Below, piece after piece: positions 42,587-52,067 of a stretch of 64,000 nucleotides of DNA. Under the pieces are notes generated by a model, which searched no databases, had not been told where the DNA came from, and was given only the letters and a program-made list of their open reading frames with translations. The DNA comes from [Clostridium] asparagiforme DSM 15981 (GTDB lineage Bacteria > Bacillota > Clostridia > Lachnospirales > Lachnospiraceae). The position numbers and the translations under genes were made by a program. The stretch spans positions 4,030,001-4,094,000 of the forward strand of contig CP102272.1 in NCBI GenBank assembly GCA_025149125.1, in the 5' to 3' direction. Each line of letters starts with the position of its first letter. The first letter of the stretch is position 1.

Positions 42587-45367
42587 TCAATGGGGCGCAT
42601 GCTGGCGCAGTGCCGTAAACAGGCGGTCCGGATCGATGGGTTTCGGCACAAAGCCGTTCATCCCCGATGCCCTGGCCTCCTCCTCGTCCTCTTTAAAGGT
42701 GTTGGCGATCATGGCGATAATGGGCACATTTGCGTCCGGGCGTCCGCTGGCGCGGATCTCACGGGCGGCTTCATGACCATTTTTCACCGGCATGCGGATG
42801 TCCATGAGAACAGCCTGAAATTCTCCCGGCGGTCCGGCGCAGAACCGGTCCACCGCCTCCTGTCCGTTGGCCGCGCGGCACACCGCGACGCCTGCCATCG
42901 CCAATAGTTCCTGGGCGATCTCGGCGTTGAGGTCGTTGTCCTCCGCCAGCAGGACCTTCATGCCTTCCAGGACATTCTCCTGCCCGGCCGGTTCCGGTGA
43001 CGGCGGCACATTCGCGCCCTTCGGGAACCGCAGCGTCATATAAAACTCCGATCCCTTACCCGGCTCGCTTTTCACTTCCAGGTCCCCGCCCATCAGTCTG
43101 GCGATATTCCGGCTGATGGGCAGGCCCAGCCCGGTTCCCGCGCTGTGGGATATCGAGGGCCTCAGCTGCTCAAAGGAAGAAAAAATGCGCTCCTGATCCT
43201 CATATGGAATGCCTACGCCGGTATCCTGTACGGAAAAACGGTATTCCATCTCCTCCCCGCAGGATTGCTCGTTCACCCGGAGCGTTACCTTACCTCCGGC
43301 GGGGGTGAACTTGACCGCATTGGAGAGCAGGTTGATCAAAACCTGGCGCAGCCGGACCGGATCACCCGCCAGCCAGTCATGGCTGACATAAAAATCCACC
43401 TGAAATTCCAGCCCCTTCTGCTCCGCCTGTGTGCTCATCATACTCTGCAATTCCTGAAGCACAAGGGACAGTGAAAAGTCCTTTTGTTCGATCTCCATCT
43501 TCCCGTTCTCGATCCGGGACATGTCCAGGATATCGTTGATCAGAGCCAGCAGATATTGGGACGAGCTGCGTATTTTTTTCAGCTTCTTCTCAATCTCCGG
43601 CGGCACGTCCCGCTCCTTGCAGGTCAGATCGGTCAGGCCGATGATGGCGTTCATGGGCGTTCGGATCTCGTGGCTCATCTGGGACAGGAAAACGCTCTTG
43701 GCCGTGCTCTTGGCCTCCGCCGCTTCCAGCCTGCTCTGTAACAGGGCGTTTCTCATCCTGCTCCTCACGCTCATCAGGATCACAGACATAATGAAAATCA
43801 GCGCGCAGGATAGAATCAAAATGCATGCTAACGGATTGGAATAGAACAGCTCCTGCAGGGACAGGCTGGTGTAGCCGACGGAAACCAGACTCTGGTTCAG
43901 CATCGCCTCTTTTTCTTCTGTGGGAATATTGCCGATGGCTTTGTTCAAAACCGTGAGCAGCTCCGGTCTGACCGGTTTCGACAAAGCAAAGGCCACATCC
44001 GTGCTGTCGCTCTCCTGCGTCACCGGCGTTACGTTCAGATACCGGTGGTTTTGCAGCTCCTGCTCCAGCATGGCGGAGACGCCGTAAATATAATCCACTT
44101 CCCCGGCATTGACCGCCCCCAGCAATTCCGACACCGTATCATAACCGCGGATTTCCTCCGCCTGAAAGCTGTCAGGCAGCTTCCTGCCGTTCAGAATCCC
44201 GCAGGTAAGTCCCTCCCCCGGATAGCTGACCGACTTATACTTGATCACGATATTGTTCAGATCCATATAGGGCTGCGACAGGGCCAGGTTGCCTCCCAAT
44301 GCCTGCTCATTCTCGTCCAGATAGGCACCCAGAATATCCGCCTCGCCCTGCTGTACCATGCGGATGCAGTCCGCGTAGTTATCCCCGTAGAGAAACGTAA
44401 ACTGCAAGCCGGTAAAAGCGGTGATCTCCCTGAGCAGATCCGGGAGGATGCCGTCATGCAGTTCCTCCGCCCCGCCTTTGCAGTAGATCGGATGCCAGTC
44501 CATGGGAATCGCAACGGTGACGGTTCCCTTCTCCTCAATGTAGCGCTGCTCGCTGTCGTTTAACTGGATATCCGCCAGCTTCAGATCCGGAAAATTTGCG
44601 TAATAAACCTGATCCGCGAAGTTTGGCGTGGACTCCAGGATATACCGGAGCGCGGTGTTCAGCTCCTCCAGGATTTCCGTGTTCCCCACGGTGGTGACGA
44701 TATAATAGGGCTGGGCCTGAAAGGATGCGACCATGCGAAACTCGCCGCCTGTCTCCAGGTCGTTTCCCAGCAGCATGTCCACTTCGCCGCTTCGCAGCTT
44801 CTCATACAGATTTCCCTCCTGCATATCCTCATATGTATAATATTTAAGCCTGCATTCCAGATCGTTGCTGGCCAAAAACTCTTTCAGATGCCGGATTTTA
44901 TCCCCGGCCCGGTCGTAGACCCCGATGGTTTTCCCGTTCAGCGTGGCCAGGTCGTATCCCAACAGGCGGTCGTCATCCCAGCGGCACAGAAGCACCGCGC
45001 GGCTCCTTCCCGTATTGTAGTCCGGGTAGGCAAAGTATTCCTCAAATCCGGAGGAATAAAATGTGCCGCCCATCAGATCGTACTGCCCCTCCAGAAAATT
45101 GGAGATAATATCGTCATTCTCTACGGGGATATATTCATACTCCCAACCGGTGTATTTGGCGATCTCATCAAGGTAGTCCACGATCATCCCCTTGTGTCTG
45201 CCATCCTGGTCCGTCTCGCTGAGACCCTCTAACTGGGAAAAAGCCACCTTTAACGGGCGCGGCTCCTCAACCTGCGCGGACGCGTTCCCTGTATTCCAAA
45301 GGCCCAGCAGGCCTGCCAGCAATCCTGCCGCCAGGTATGTCACCCAGCGGCATTTTTTCTTTCTCAT
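42587..45367 (-). CDS. BvgS-like hybrid sensor kinase with two solute-binding domains
   Basis: A 926-aa protein: signal peptide (LAAGLLAGLLGLWNTGNASA), two consecutive SBP_bac_3 domains (about 38-265 and 280-510; PLKVAFSQLEG opens the first, TVTVAIPMDWHPI the second), membrane helix about 525-548, HisKA with MSHEIRTPMNAIIGL (His about 587), HATPase (NLLSNAVKFTPAGG, DTGVGIP) and a C-terminal receiver with the acceptor Asp in AVLMDIRMPVKNG. No HPt domain is visible, so relay needs another protein. It is divergent from the double-GntR regulator. Confidence 0.93.
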   Translation of the reverse strand: MRKKKCRWVTYLAAGLLAGLLGLWNTGNASAQVEEPRPLKVAFSQLEGLSETDQDGRHKGMIVDYLDEIAKYTGWEYEYIPVENDDIISNFLEGQYDLMGGTFYSSGFEEYFAYPDYNTGRSRAVLLCRWDDDRLLGYDLATLNGKTIGVYDRAGDKIRHLKEFLASNDLECRLKYYTYEDMQEGNLYEKLRSGEVDMLLGNDLETGGEFRMVASFQAQPYYIVTTVGNTEILEELNTALRYILESTPNFADQVYYANFPDLKLADIQLNDSEQRYIEEKGTVTVAIPMDWHPIYCKGGAEELHDGILPDLLREITAFTGLQFTFLYGDNYADCIRMVQQGEADILGAYLDENEQALGGNLALSQPYMDLNNIVIKYKSVSYPGEGLTCGILNGRKLPDSFQAEEIRGYDTVSELLGAVNAGEVDYIYGVSAMLEQELQNHRYLNVTPVTQESDSTDVAFALSKPVRPELLTVLNKAIGNIPTEEKEAMLNQSLVSVGYTSLSLQELFYSNPLACILILSCALIFIMSVILMSVRSRMRNALLQSRLEAAEAKSTAKSVFLSQMSHEIRTPMNAIIGLTDLTCKERDVPPEIEKKLKKIRSSSQYLLALINDILDMSRIENGKMEIEQKDFSLSLVLQELQSMMSTQAEQKGLEFQVDFYVSHDWLAGDPVRLRQVLINLLSNAVKFTPAGGKVTLRVNEQSCGEEMEYRFSVQDTGVGIPYEDQERIFSSFEQLRPSISHSAGTGLGLPISRNIARLMGGDLEVKSEPGKGSEFYMTLRFPKGANVPPSPEPAGQENVLEGMKVLLAEDNDLNAEIAQELLAMAGVAVCRAANGQEAVDRFCAGPPGEFQAVLMDIRMPVKNGHEAAREIRASGRPDANVPIIAMIANTFKEDEEEARASGMNGFVPKPIDPDRLFTALRQHAPH

Positions 45368-45520
45368 ATGCGCTCCCCACTGATTCAGGATTTTATGTTC
45401 TGCGGCGTGCCATTTCCGGCATTCCCCGCATTTCCTTACTCATATCCATATTTATTATAGTATAACAAAATCATGAGAAAAGGACAACCGTTTCGGACCC
45501 GAACATCACAAAGAATCAAC

Positions 45521-45550
45521 TTGGCAAATATTATAAAATAATGTTATGAT
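45521..45550 (+). promoter_or_regulatory. Promoter of the double-GntR regulator
   Basis: TTGGCA (45521-45526), an 18-nt spacer and TATGAT (45545-45550), 80 nt before the GTG start. Confidence 0.5.
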
Positions 45551-45630
45551 ACTGTTTGAGAGAATGAACAGACCGTAATGCCCCCAAAATCCGCTCACAA
45601 TATTGAAGGACATGAAACGAGGAAAATGAC

Positions 45631-47112
45631 GTGAAAAATGATATGGAACGGTGTCAGATCGTATATAATGTATTAAAAACCCACATCCAATTCGGCGCCT
45701 ACCGGTGCGGCCACACGCTTCCCACCATGGAACAGTCTGCGTGCGATTTTCTCGTATCCCTGGATACCGTGCGTTCCGCCTACCTCCGGCTGCAGCAGGA
45801 GGGGTACATTACGCTGTCCACCAATGTGGGGTCTGTGGTGGTCCGGGATTACAGCGAATCGGAGATCGAGGAGAACGTCCAGCGCTTTTATTCCGAGCGG
45901 AAACACGCCCTGATCGATATGAGCAAATCCCTTCATCCGCTGTTGGGACGGGCTCAGTGGGCCGGGCTCAAAAACGCTCCTCCGGCGATCTACGCCCGCA
46001 CCAAGCAGCAAAAAATCGAACACACCCTGAACCCCTCTAACCCATTTCAATTTATAATACAGGCCTTCGATTCTCTGGGCAATGATCTTCTGCTCCGGCT
46101 CCTGTGGCAGATTTTCACGTTCTATGAGGCTCCCTTTTTAAGCACGCCCCAAAATCCATGGGGTGCGTTTGCCGTAAATGAATACGCGCCGAGATATCTG
46201 GATTTTTGCCTTAAAAAGGACTGGGATTCCCTTCGGAAGTCAATCTGCGATGTCCAGGAATCCCTGTCCCCGATCCTGTGCCGGTTTTATGAGGAGCGGA
46301 TCACCGCGCCTGTGCCCCAGCGGCAAATTTCCTTTGCGTGGAGTTCCTATGAGAAAGCCTCCCAGATCTGCTACACGCTTGCCATGGATCTGCTCACGGA
46401 GATCAGCCTGGGACATTATCCCGAGCATACACTGCTGCCGTCTCTCAGCAAGCTGTCCCGGGAGCGGAATGTGTCCGTGAGCACGGTCCGCAGGGCGCTG
46501 GCCCTGTTAAACGGAATCGGAGCCGTCAAGTCGGAAAAACGGATCGGGACAAGGGTGCTTTCCTTTCACAAGACGTCCGAAAATTGCGATTTCACAAACC
46601 CTGTGGTCCGCAAACGCCTGCTGGATATGGCCCGGAGCATGCAGATCCTGACGCTGTCCTGCCGGGAGGTTTCCGAATGCACCATGTCGGCGCTGGATGC
46701 CGCCGGACGGCAAAGCTGCCGCGAACACTTGTCCACCGTAGAGCAGCGTCAGGTATACGAGCTGGTCACCTACAACGCGCTGGAACTGCTGAGGCTGTTC
46801 GCCCCCTACGAGGCGATCCGTACCGTCTACGGGGAGCTGCTCCGCCAGTTCTTCTGGGGATACGCCCTGAGAAGCATATGGAAAAAGGACAGCGGTCAAA
46901 TAAGCCTTAGCAAGTCCTGCTTTCACACCCTCATGAATTCCCTCGAAACGGGGAATACCGCCTGTTTTTCGGAAACGCTGGAGGGGCTCCTGATAAGCGA
47001 GTTCAACTTCACGATCCGAAATCTGGTTCAACTGGGCATCGGCGAAGCGCAGAAGCTGCTGATTCCCGAGCTGTCAATCGCCGGTTCGAACCTGCCCCGC
47101 CGGCCCCTTTAA
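45631..47112 (+). CDS. GntR-type regulator with two winged-helix domains
   Basis: A 493-aa protein. A GntR-like winged helix (about 8-75: FGAYRCGHTLPTMEQSACDF, SLDTVRSAYLRLQQEGYI) is followed by about 170 residues without a known domain, then a second GntR-like winged helix (about 247-315: LGHYPEHTLLPSLSKLSRER, SVSTVRRALALLNGIGAV) and another 175 helical residues. No FCD or UTRA effector domain is recognised. The internal symmetry (wHTH plus helical block, twice) suggests duplication. A GTG start at 45631 fits the GAGG site; ATG 45643 is an alternative. It is 263 bp from the divergent hybrid kinase. Confidence 0.78.
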   Translation: MKNDMERCQIVYNVLKTHIQFGAYRCGHTLPTMEQSACDFLVSLDTVRSAYLRLQQEGYITLSTNVGSVVVRDYSESEIEENVQRFYSERKHALIDMSKSLHPLLGRAQWAGLKNAPPAIYARTKQQKIEHTLNPSNPFQFIIQAFDSLGNDLLLRLLWQIFTFYEAPFLSTPQNPWGAFAVNEYAPRYLDFCLKKDWDSLRKSICDVQESLSPILCRFYEERITAPVPQRQISFAWSSYEKASQICYTLAMDLLTEISLGHYPEHTLLPSLSKLSRERNVSVSTVRRALALLNGIGAVKSEKRIGTRVLSFHKTSENCDFTNPVVRKRLLDMARSMQILTLSCREVSECTMSALDAAGRQSCREHLSTVEQRQVYELVTYNALELLRLFAPYEAIRTVYGELLRQFFWGYALRSIWKKDSGQISLSKSCFHTLMNSLETGNTACFSETLEGLLISEFNFTIRNLVQLGIGEAQKLLIPELSIAGSNLPRRPL

Positions 47113-47131
47113 ACCTGGGGAACGTGGCTTT

Positions 47132-48049
47132 TTACTCCTCTTCCTCCAGGTTATAGGGAGTCGTTTGATATACATAGAAATTCAGCCAGTTGGCATACAA
47201 CGTATTGGCCGTGTTGCGCCACATCAGCGGCGGCACGGAGAACGGGTCGTTGTTCTCGTAGTAATTGCAGGGCAGCTCCGGGTCCAGGCCCTTCTTCAAG
47301 TCCCTGTGGTACTCGTTGTTCAGGGTCATGCGGTCGTACTCCGGGTGGCCCTGGATGAAAATCTGCTTTCCCTCCTGACTCATCACCAGAAATACTCCAG
47401 CCTCGTCGGATTCGGCCAGGATTTCCAGCTCCGGATGCCGCAGGATATCCGCCTTTTTCACCTCGGTATAGCGGGAATGAGGGGCCAGGAAATAGTCGTT
47501 CATGCTGCGCACCAGCGGAACCTTCCGGTTTAACACCCTGTGGTTGTAAATCCCGGAGAGCTTTTTCTCCCGCTGGTATTTGGGAATCCCATAATGGTAA
47601 TACAGCCCCGCCTGGGCTCCCCAGCAGATATGTAAGGTGGAGGTCACATGGGTTTTCGTCCACTCCATAATCGTCGACAGCTCCGGCCAGTAATTGACCT
47701 CCTCAAACTCCAGGTTCTCCACCGGCGCTCCGGTGATGATCATTCCGTCGTACTTCCTGCGCTTGATGTCGTTAAATTCCACGTAAAACTTGTTTAAATG
47801 GCTGGCCGACGTGTTTTTGGACACATGGCTCGCCATCATCAGAAACGTGCAGTCCACCTGCAGGGGCGTGTTGGACAGGGCCCGCAGCAGCTGGGTTTCC
47901 GTCTCCTCCTTCATGGGCATCAGGTTCAGGATCAGAATCTCCAAAGGACGGATGTCCTGGGTCATGGCCCGCCGTTCGTCCATGATAAATATATTCTCTT
48001 CTTCCAATATGGCTTTCGCCGGCAAATCGCTCTGTACTTTAATCGGCAT
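47132..48049 (-). CDS. metAA: Homoserine O-acetyltransferase, MetA type
   Basis: A 305-aa enzyme of the MetA family that activates homoserine for methionine synthesis. Catalytic Cys142 is in HICWGAQAGLYYHYG, and IQGHPEYD gives the His/Glu pair. Residue 111, in ITGAPVE, is Glu: in characterised MetA enzymes Glu111 specifies acetyl-CoA, Gly111 succinyl-CoA, so acetyl transfer is predicted. The start at ATG 48049 fits AAGGGGAA; ten more upstream codons are unlikely. It is 83 nt downstream of ligA and convergent with the GntR gene. Confidence 0.93.
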   Translation of the reverse strand: MPIKVQSDLPAKAILEEENIFIMDERRAMTQDIRPLEILILNLMPMKEETETQLLRALSNTPLQVDCTFLMMASHVSKNTSASHLNKFYVEFNDIKRRKYDGMIITGAPVENLEFEEVNYWPELSTIMEWTKTHVTSTLHICWGAQAGLYYHYGIPKYQREKKLSGIYNHRVLNRKVPLVRSMNDYFLAPHSRYTEVKKADILRHPELEILAESDEAGVFLVMSQEGKQIFIQGHPEYDRMTLNNEYHRDLKKGLDPELPCNYYENNDPFSVPPLMWRNTANTLYANWLNFYVYQTTPYNLEEEE

Positions 48050-48132
48050 ATCTCGTTTCCCCTTTCCGGCAGCGGGCATAGCCCACTACAAATCACGCTG
48101 TTTCTGCCGCCCGGGCGGCTCCGGTAAGCCCC

Positions 48133-50097
48133 TTATTCCAGGGGCTCCAGCATTCGGAGAAACTCCTCTTCCGTGATAATCGGAACGCCTAAATCCTTCG
48201 CCTTCTTGTTCTTGGAAGATGGGGACAGCGAATCGTTGTTGATCAGGTAACTGGTCTTGGCGGAAACGGAGCCTGCGGCCTTGCCGCCTTTGGACTCGAT
48301 CAGCTCCTGCAATTCCTTCCGGTTGCCGAAATGCTCCAGGGAACCGGTGATCACAAAGGTTTTTCCCGCAAAGATCTGCTCCGTCTCCTCCACAACCTCC
48401 TTCTCAATGGTCAGCTCGGCGAACAGGTGGTCCACCGCCTCATTGTTCGCTTCGGAGGAAAAATATTCCATCCACGCTTTGGCTAAGACGGCTCCGATGC
48501 CGTCCACGGCCACCAGCTCTTCCTCATCGGCCTTCCGCATGTTCTCGAACTCATATCCGAAATGGCGGCACAGGGCCTTGGCGTTCGCCAGGCCGATGCC
48601 CGCGATGCCCAGACCGTAGATCACCCGGGGCAGCGCGGTGTCGGCGGCTTTGGCCACCGATGCCACCAGATTGTCGTAGGACTTCTGCCCAAAGCCCTCC
48701 ATTTCCACGATGGCCTCCTGATGGCGGTCCAGGTGGAAAATATCCGCATACTCGTGGATAAATCCGGCCCCGATAAATTTTTCCAGGGTGGCCTCGCTGA
48801 GGCCGTCGATATTTAAGGCGTCCCGGCTGACTAACAGGGTGAAGCTCTTAATCTTCTTGGCCTGGCAGTCCGGGTTAATGCAGTAGAGGCTGCGCACGTC
48901 GTTCACCTGGCGGATCTCCGTTGCCCCGCCGCAGACGGGACATTGCTCCGGAATATGCTTCACCCCGCTGCGTGTCAAGTTGTCCGCAATCTGGGGAATG
49001 ATCATGTTGGCCTTGTAGACCGTGATCCGGTCCTCCTCGCCCAGCTCCAGCCCTTCCAGGATGCTGATGTTGTGGACGCTGGCCCGGCTTACCGTGGTGC
49101 CCTCCAGCTCCACCGGCTCAAACACGGCCACGGGGTTGATCAGGCCGGTGCGGGACGGGCTCCACTCGATGTAGCGCATCTTGGTCTCCCGGATCTCGTC
49201 CTGCCACTTGAAGGCGATGGAATTCCGGGGGAATTTGGCTGTACGGCCCAGGGACTCGCCATAAGCGATGTCGTCGAAGAGCAGCACCAGGCCGTCGGAG
49301 GGGATGTCGTAGCCCTCCACCGCGTCGGCGAATTCCTGAACCGCCTGGGGCAGCGTTTCCGCCGTCACCTCCCGGTAATCCACCACCTCGAAGCCCTGGC
49401 TCTTTAACCACTCGAACTGGCGCTTGCGGGAGTTCTCAAAGTCCACGCCCTCGGCCCGCACCAGGGAGAACGCCTCAAAATGAACGTTGCGCTCCGCCGT
49501 GATCTGGCTGTTCAGCTGGCGCACCGAGCCGCTGCAGAGGTTGCGGGGGTTTTTGTATTTTGCATCCACATCCTCGATCTCCTCGTTGATCCGCCGGAAA
49601 TCAGAGTACAGAATCACCGCCTCGCCCCGCAGCACCACCAGGCCCTTGTGGGCGATGTTTAAGGGGATGTTGGCGAACACCCTGGCGTTGGGGGTGATCA
49701 CCTCGCCGATCTCGCCGTTTCCCCGGGTGACCGCCTTAACCAGAGTTCCGCCGTCGTAGGTCAGAACGATGGTAAGGCCGTCCATTTTCCAGGAGAGCAG
49801 GCCCTTCTGGTCCCCCAGCCAGGCCTGTAAATCCTCCACGCTCTTGGTCTTGTCCAGAGACAGCATGGGGGACTCGTGGGTCTCCTTTGGCAGCTCGCTC
49901 AGGACCTCGTAGCCCACCCGTTTCGTGGGGCTGCCAGACAGGGTGACGCCGGTCTCCCGCTCCAGAGCGGTCAGCTCGTCGTATAGCCGGTCATACTCAA
50001 AGTTGCTCATAATCTCCCGGCTCTCCTGATAATAGGCCTTCCCCGCTTTGGAGAGCAGGGAGACAAGTTCCTTCATTCTCTCGATTCTATCTTCCAT
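48133..50097 (-). CDS. ligA: NAD-dependent DNA ligase
   Basis: A 654-aa LigA: Ia domain at the start (YYQESREIMSNFEYDRLYDEL), adenylation motif with the nucleophile Lys in SWKMDGLTIVLTYDGG, OB fold, Zn finger CPVCGG...CINPDCQAKK (about 390-415), HhH region and a BRCT domain at the end (IFAGKTFVITGSLEHFGNRKE). It joins nicks in replication and repair. A much longer frame (to 50304) overlaps the neighbouring gene; ATG 50097 with GGAG 7 nt upstream gives normal length. It starts 2 nt after the stop of the pseudouridine synthase gene. Confidence 0.95.
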   Translation of the reverse strand: MEDRIERMKELVSLLSKAGKAYYQESREIMSNFEYDRLYDELTALERETGVTLSGSPTKRVGYEVLSELPKETHESPMLSLDKTKSVEDLQAWLGDQKGLLSWKMDGLTIVLTYDGGTLVKAVTRGNGEIGEVITPNARVFANIPLNIAHKGLVVLRGEAVILYSDFRRINEEIEDVDAKYKNPRNLCSGSVRQLNSQITAERNVHFEAFSLVRAEGVDFENSRKRQFEWLKSQGFEVVDYREVTAETLPQAVQEFADAVEGYDIPSDGLVLLFDDIAYGESLGRTAKFPRNSIAFKWQDEIRETKMRYIEWSPSRTGLINPVAVFEPVELEGTTVSRASVHNISILEGLELGEEDRITVYKANMIIPQIADNLTRSGVKHIPEQCPVCGGATEIRQVNDVRSLYCINPDCQAKKIKSFTLLVSRDALNIDGLSEATLEKFIGAGFIHEYADIFHLDRHQEAIVEMEGFGQKSYDNLVASVAKAADTALPRVIYGLGIAGIGLANAKALCRHFGYEFENMRKADEEELVAVDGIGAVLAKAWMEYFSSEANNEAVDHLFAELTIEKEVVEETEQIFAGKTFVITGSLEHFGNRKELQELIESKGGKAAGSVSAKTSYLINNDSLSPSSKNKKAKDLGVPIITEEEFLRMLEPLE

Positions 50098-50099
50098 TC

Positions 50100-50990
50100 T
50101 CATTCTCCATCCGATTGATCGCGCCCCCTGGCAGCATTCTGCTGGCGGAAGGACAAGTTGGTGGAATGTTCCAGAAGCTTCATAAACTCCCGGTACTCGG
50201 CGCCCTCCACCTGGCGGTATTCGCCGCTCTTTAAGTCGCCCAGGCAAATATTCATCACCCGCACCCGCTTCAAAGAGCGCACATGGCAGCCGCAGGCCTC
50301 GCACATCCGGCGGATCTGGCGGTTTAAGCCCTGGGTCAGCACGATGGAAAAGCGCTTGTCCCCGGTCTTTCGCACCTTGCAGGGCAGGGTGGTCCGGTCC
50401 AGCTCCTTTAACCGCACGCCCTTCTCCATCCGCGCCAGAAACTCCGCGGTCACGGGCCGGTCCACGACAACCTGGTACTCCTTCTCATGAGCATTGCCGC
50501 TGCGCATGATTTTATTCACCAGATCGCCCTGATTGGTCATTAAAACCAGGCCCTCTGAATCTTTGTCCAGACGGCCCACGTAATATACTCTGACGGGATA
50601 CTGTATCATATCCACAATGTTCGGCGCCTTGTCCTTGTCCGAAGCCGTGCAGACCACGCCTTTGGGTTTGTTTACGGCAAGGAGTACGGGCCTTGGCTTT
50701 TTCATGGAGCGCGGGAGGGAAGCCGGGCGGGCGTCCTGGGCGGCGGTCCCATCGGCCCTGCCGCTCCCAACTCTCCTCGCCGTTTTCCCGTTCCCGGCCC
50801 CCGCCGCCGCTTCCCCGCGCCCCACCACTTTTCCACGGCAGACAACGGTCTGGTCCATACGCACCTTCTGCCCCATCTTGGCGGGCACGCCGTCCACCAA
50901 AACCTTCCCGGACTCGATCAGCCGGTCCGCCTCCCGCCTGGAGCAGACGCCCATGGCGCTGAGCAGTTTATTCAAACGTTCTTCCATCAT
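50100..50990 (-). CDS. RsuA/RluF-family pseudouridine synthase
   Basis: A 296-aa enzyme: S4 RNA-binding domain (1-50, [22 protein letters not shown]), an unusual Gly/Ala/Arg-rich insert of about 45 residues (about 55-98), then the catalytic domain with [16 protein letters not shown] (catalytic Asp), EKEYQVVV and [14 protein letters not shown]. The last two fit the RluF/RsuA branch, so a 23S or 16S rRNA uridine is the likely target. Its start overlaps the queA stop as ATGA, and ligA begins right after it. Confidence 0.9.
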   Translation of the reverse strand: MMEERLNKLLSAMGVCSRREADRLIESGKVLVDGVPAKMGQKVRMDQTVVCRGKVVGRGEAAAGAGNGKTARRVGSGRADGTAAQDARPASLPRSMKKPRPVLLAVNKPKGVVCTASDKDKAPNIVDMIQYPVRVYYVGRLDKDSEGLVLMTNQGDLVNKIMRSGNAHEKEYQVVVDRPVTAEFLARMEKGVRLKELDRTTLPCKVRKTGDKRFSIVLTQGLNRQIRRMCEACGCHVRSLKRVRVMNICLGDLKSGEYRQVEGAEYREFMKLLEHSTNLSFRQQNAARGRDQSDGE

Positions 50991-52051
50991 TTTTCCTCTG
51001 TTTTCCGCGGCAGCGCCACCGGATCCGGCGCGATAAACATGGCGTCCCCGAAGGAGAAGAAGCGGTAACGCTCCCGGATCGCCTCCTCGTAAGCGGCCAG
51101 AATGTGCTCCCGCCCGGCCAGGGCGCTGACAAGCATCACAAGCGTGGACTCCGGCAGGTGGAAATTGGTGATCAGGGCGTCCAGAATCTTAAACCGGTAG
51201 CCCGGATAGATGAATATTTCCGTCCATCCCGTCCCTGCCTTAAGCACTCCGTCCTCCGTGGACGCGGACTCCACGGTGCGGCAGCTGGTGGTGCCCACGC
51301 AGATCACCCGCCCCCCAGCGGCCTTCGTCTCGTTGACTTTGGCTGCCTCGGACTCCTCCACCACGTAAAACTCCGAGTGCATGTGGTGATCCAGCACATT
51401 TTCCACCTTCACGGGCCGGAAGGTTCCCAGGCCCACGTGCAGCGTCACATGGGCAATCTTCACTCCCATGTCCCCGATCTCTTTCAGCAGTTCATTTGTA
51501 AAATGCAGCCCCGCCGTAGGCGCGGCCGCCGATCCCTCGTGCTTGGCGTAAACCGTCTGGTAGCGGTTCTTGTCCTTCAGCTGGTGGGTGATGTAGGGCG
51601 GCAGGGGCATCTGGCCCAGCTGGTCCAGAATCTCCTCAAAAATCCCCTCATAATGGAACTGGATCAGACGGTTCCCGTCGTCCACCGTCTCCACCACGGT
51701 GCCGGTCAGCAGTCCGTCCCCGAAGGACAGCTCCGTGCCCGGCTTGGCCTTTTTCCCAGGCTTTACCAGAGTCTCCCAGATATCGTTCTCCCGGCGCTTC
51801 AACAGCAGCACCTCAATCTTGGCCCCGGTGTCCGCCTTCACGCCCATAAGCCGGGCGGGAATCACCTTGGTGTCGTTGATCACCAGGCAGTCCCCCGGCC
51901 TCAAATACTCCACAATATCCCGGAACACGCGGTGGGTCACCGCTCCCGTATCCTTGTCCAGCACCAGCAGCCGCGAGGAAGCCCGGTCGTCCAGGGGATC
52001 CTGGGCAATCAGTTCCTGCGGCAGATCAAAATTAAAATCCTTTACATCCAT
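50987..52051 (-). CDS. queA: S-adenosylmethionine:tRNA ribosyltransferase-isomerase
   Basis: A 354-aa QueA, which transfers ribose from S-adenosylmethionine to 7-aminomethyl-7-deazaguanine tRNA to make epoxyqueuosine. The N-terminus [25 protein letters not shown], the segment [10 protein letters not shown] and VGLGTFRPV are characteristic. Length is usual for the family. It overlaps the rluF-like gene by 4 nt and lies 16 nt behind the membrane-anchored protein gene; the four are probably one transcript. Confidence 0.96.
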   Translation of the reverse strand: MDVKDFNFDLPQELIAQDPLDDRASSRLLVLDKDTGAVTHRVFRDIVEYLRPGDCLVINDTKVIPARLMGVKADTGAKIEVLLLKRRENDIWETLVKPGKKAKPGTELSFGDGLLTGTVVETVDDGNRLIQFHYEGIFEEILDQLGQMPLPPYITHQLKDKNRYQTVYAKHEGSAAAPTAGLHFTNELLKEIGDMGVKIAHVTLHVGLGTFRPVKVENVLDHHMHSEFYVVEESEAAKVNETKAAGGRVICVGTTSCRTVESASTEDGVLKAGTGWTEIFIYPGYRFKILDALITNFHLPESTLVMLVSALAGREHILAAYEEAIRERYRFFSFGDAMFIAPDPVALPRKTEEK

Positions 52052-52067
52052 CTCTTTACGCCTCCGG

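Noticed and set aside
48050..48132. SAM riboswitch upstream of metA
   Set aside because: Only 83 nt separate ligA and metA, with no S-box-like helices or terminator/antiterminator pair.
49918..50304. Long N-terminal extension of ligA
   Set aside because: The extra 69 codons overlap the pseudouridine synthase gene; ATG 50097 has a proper ribosome site and gives family length.
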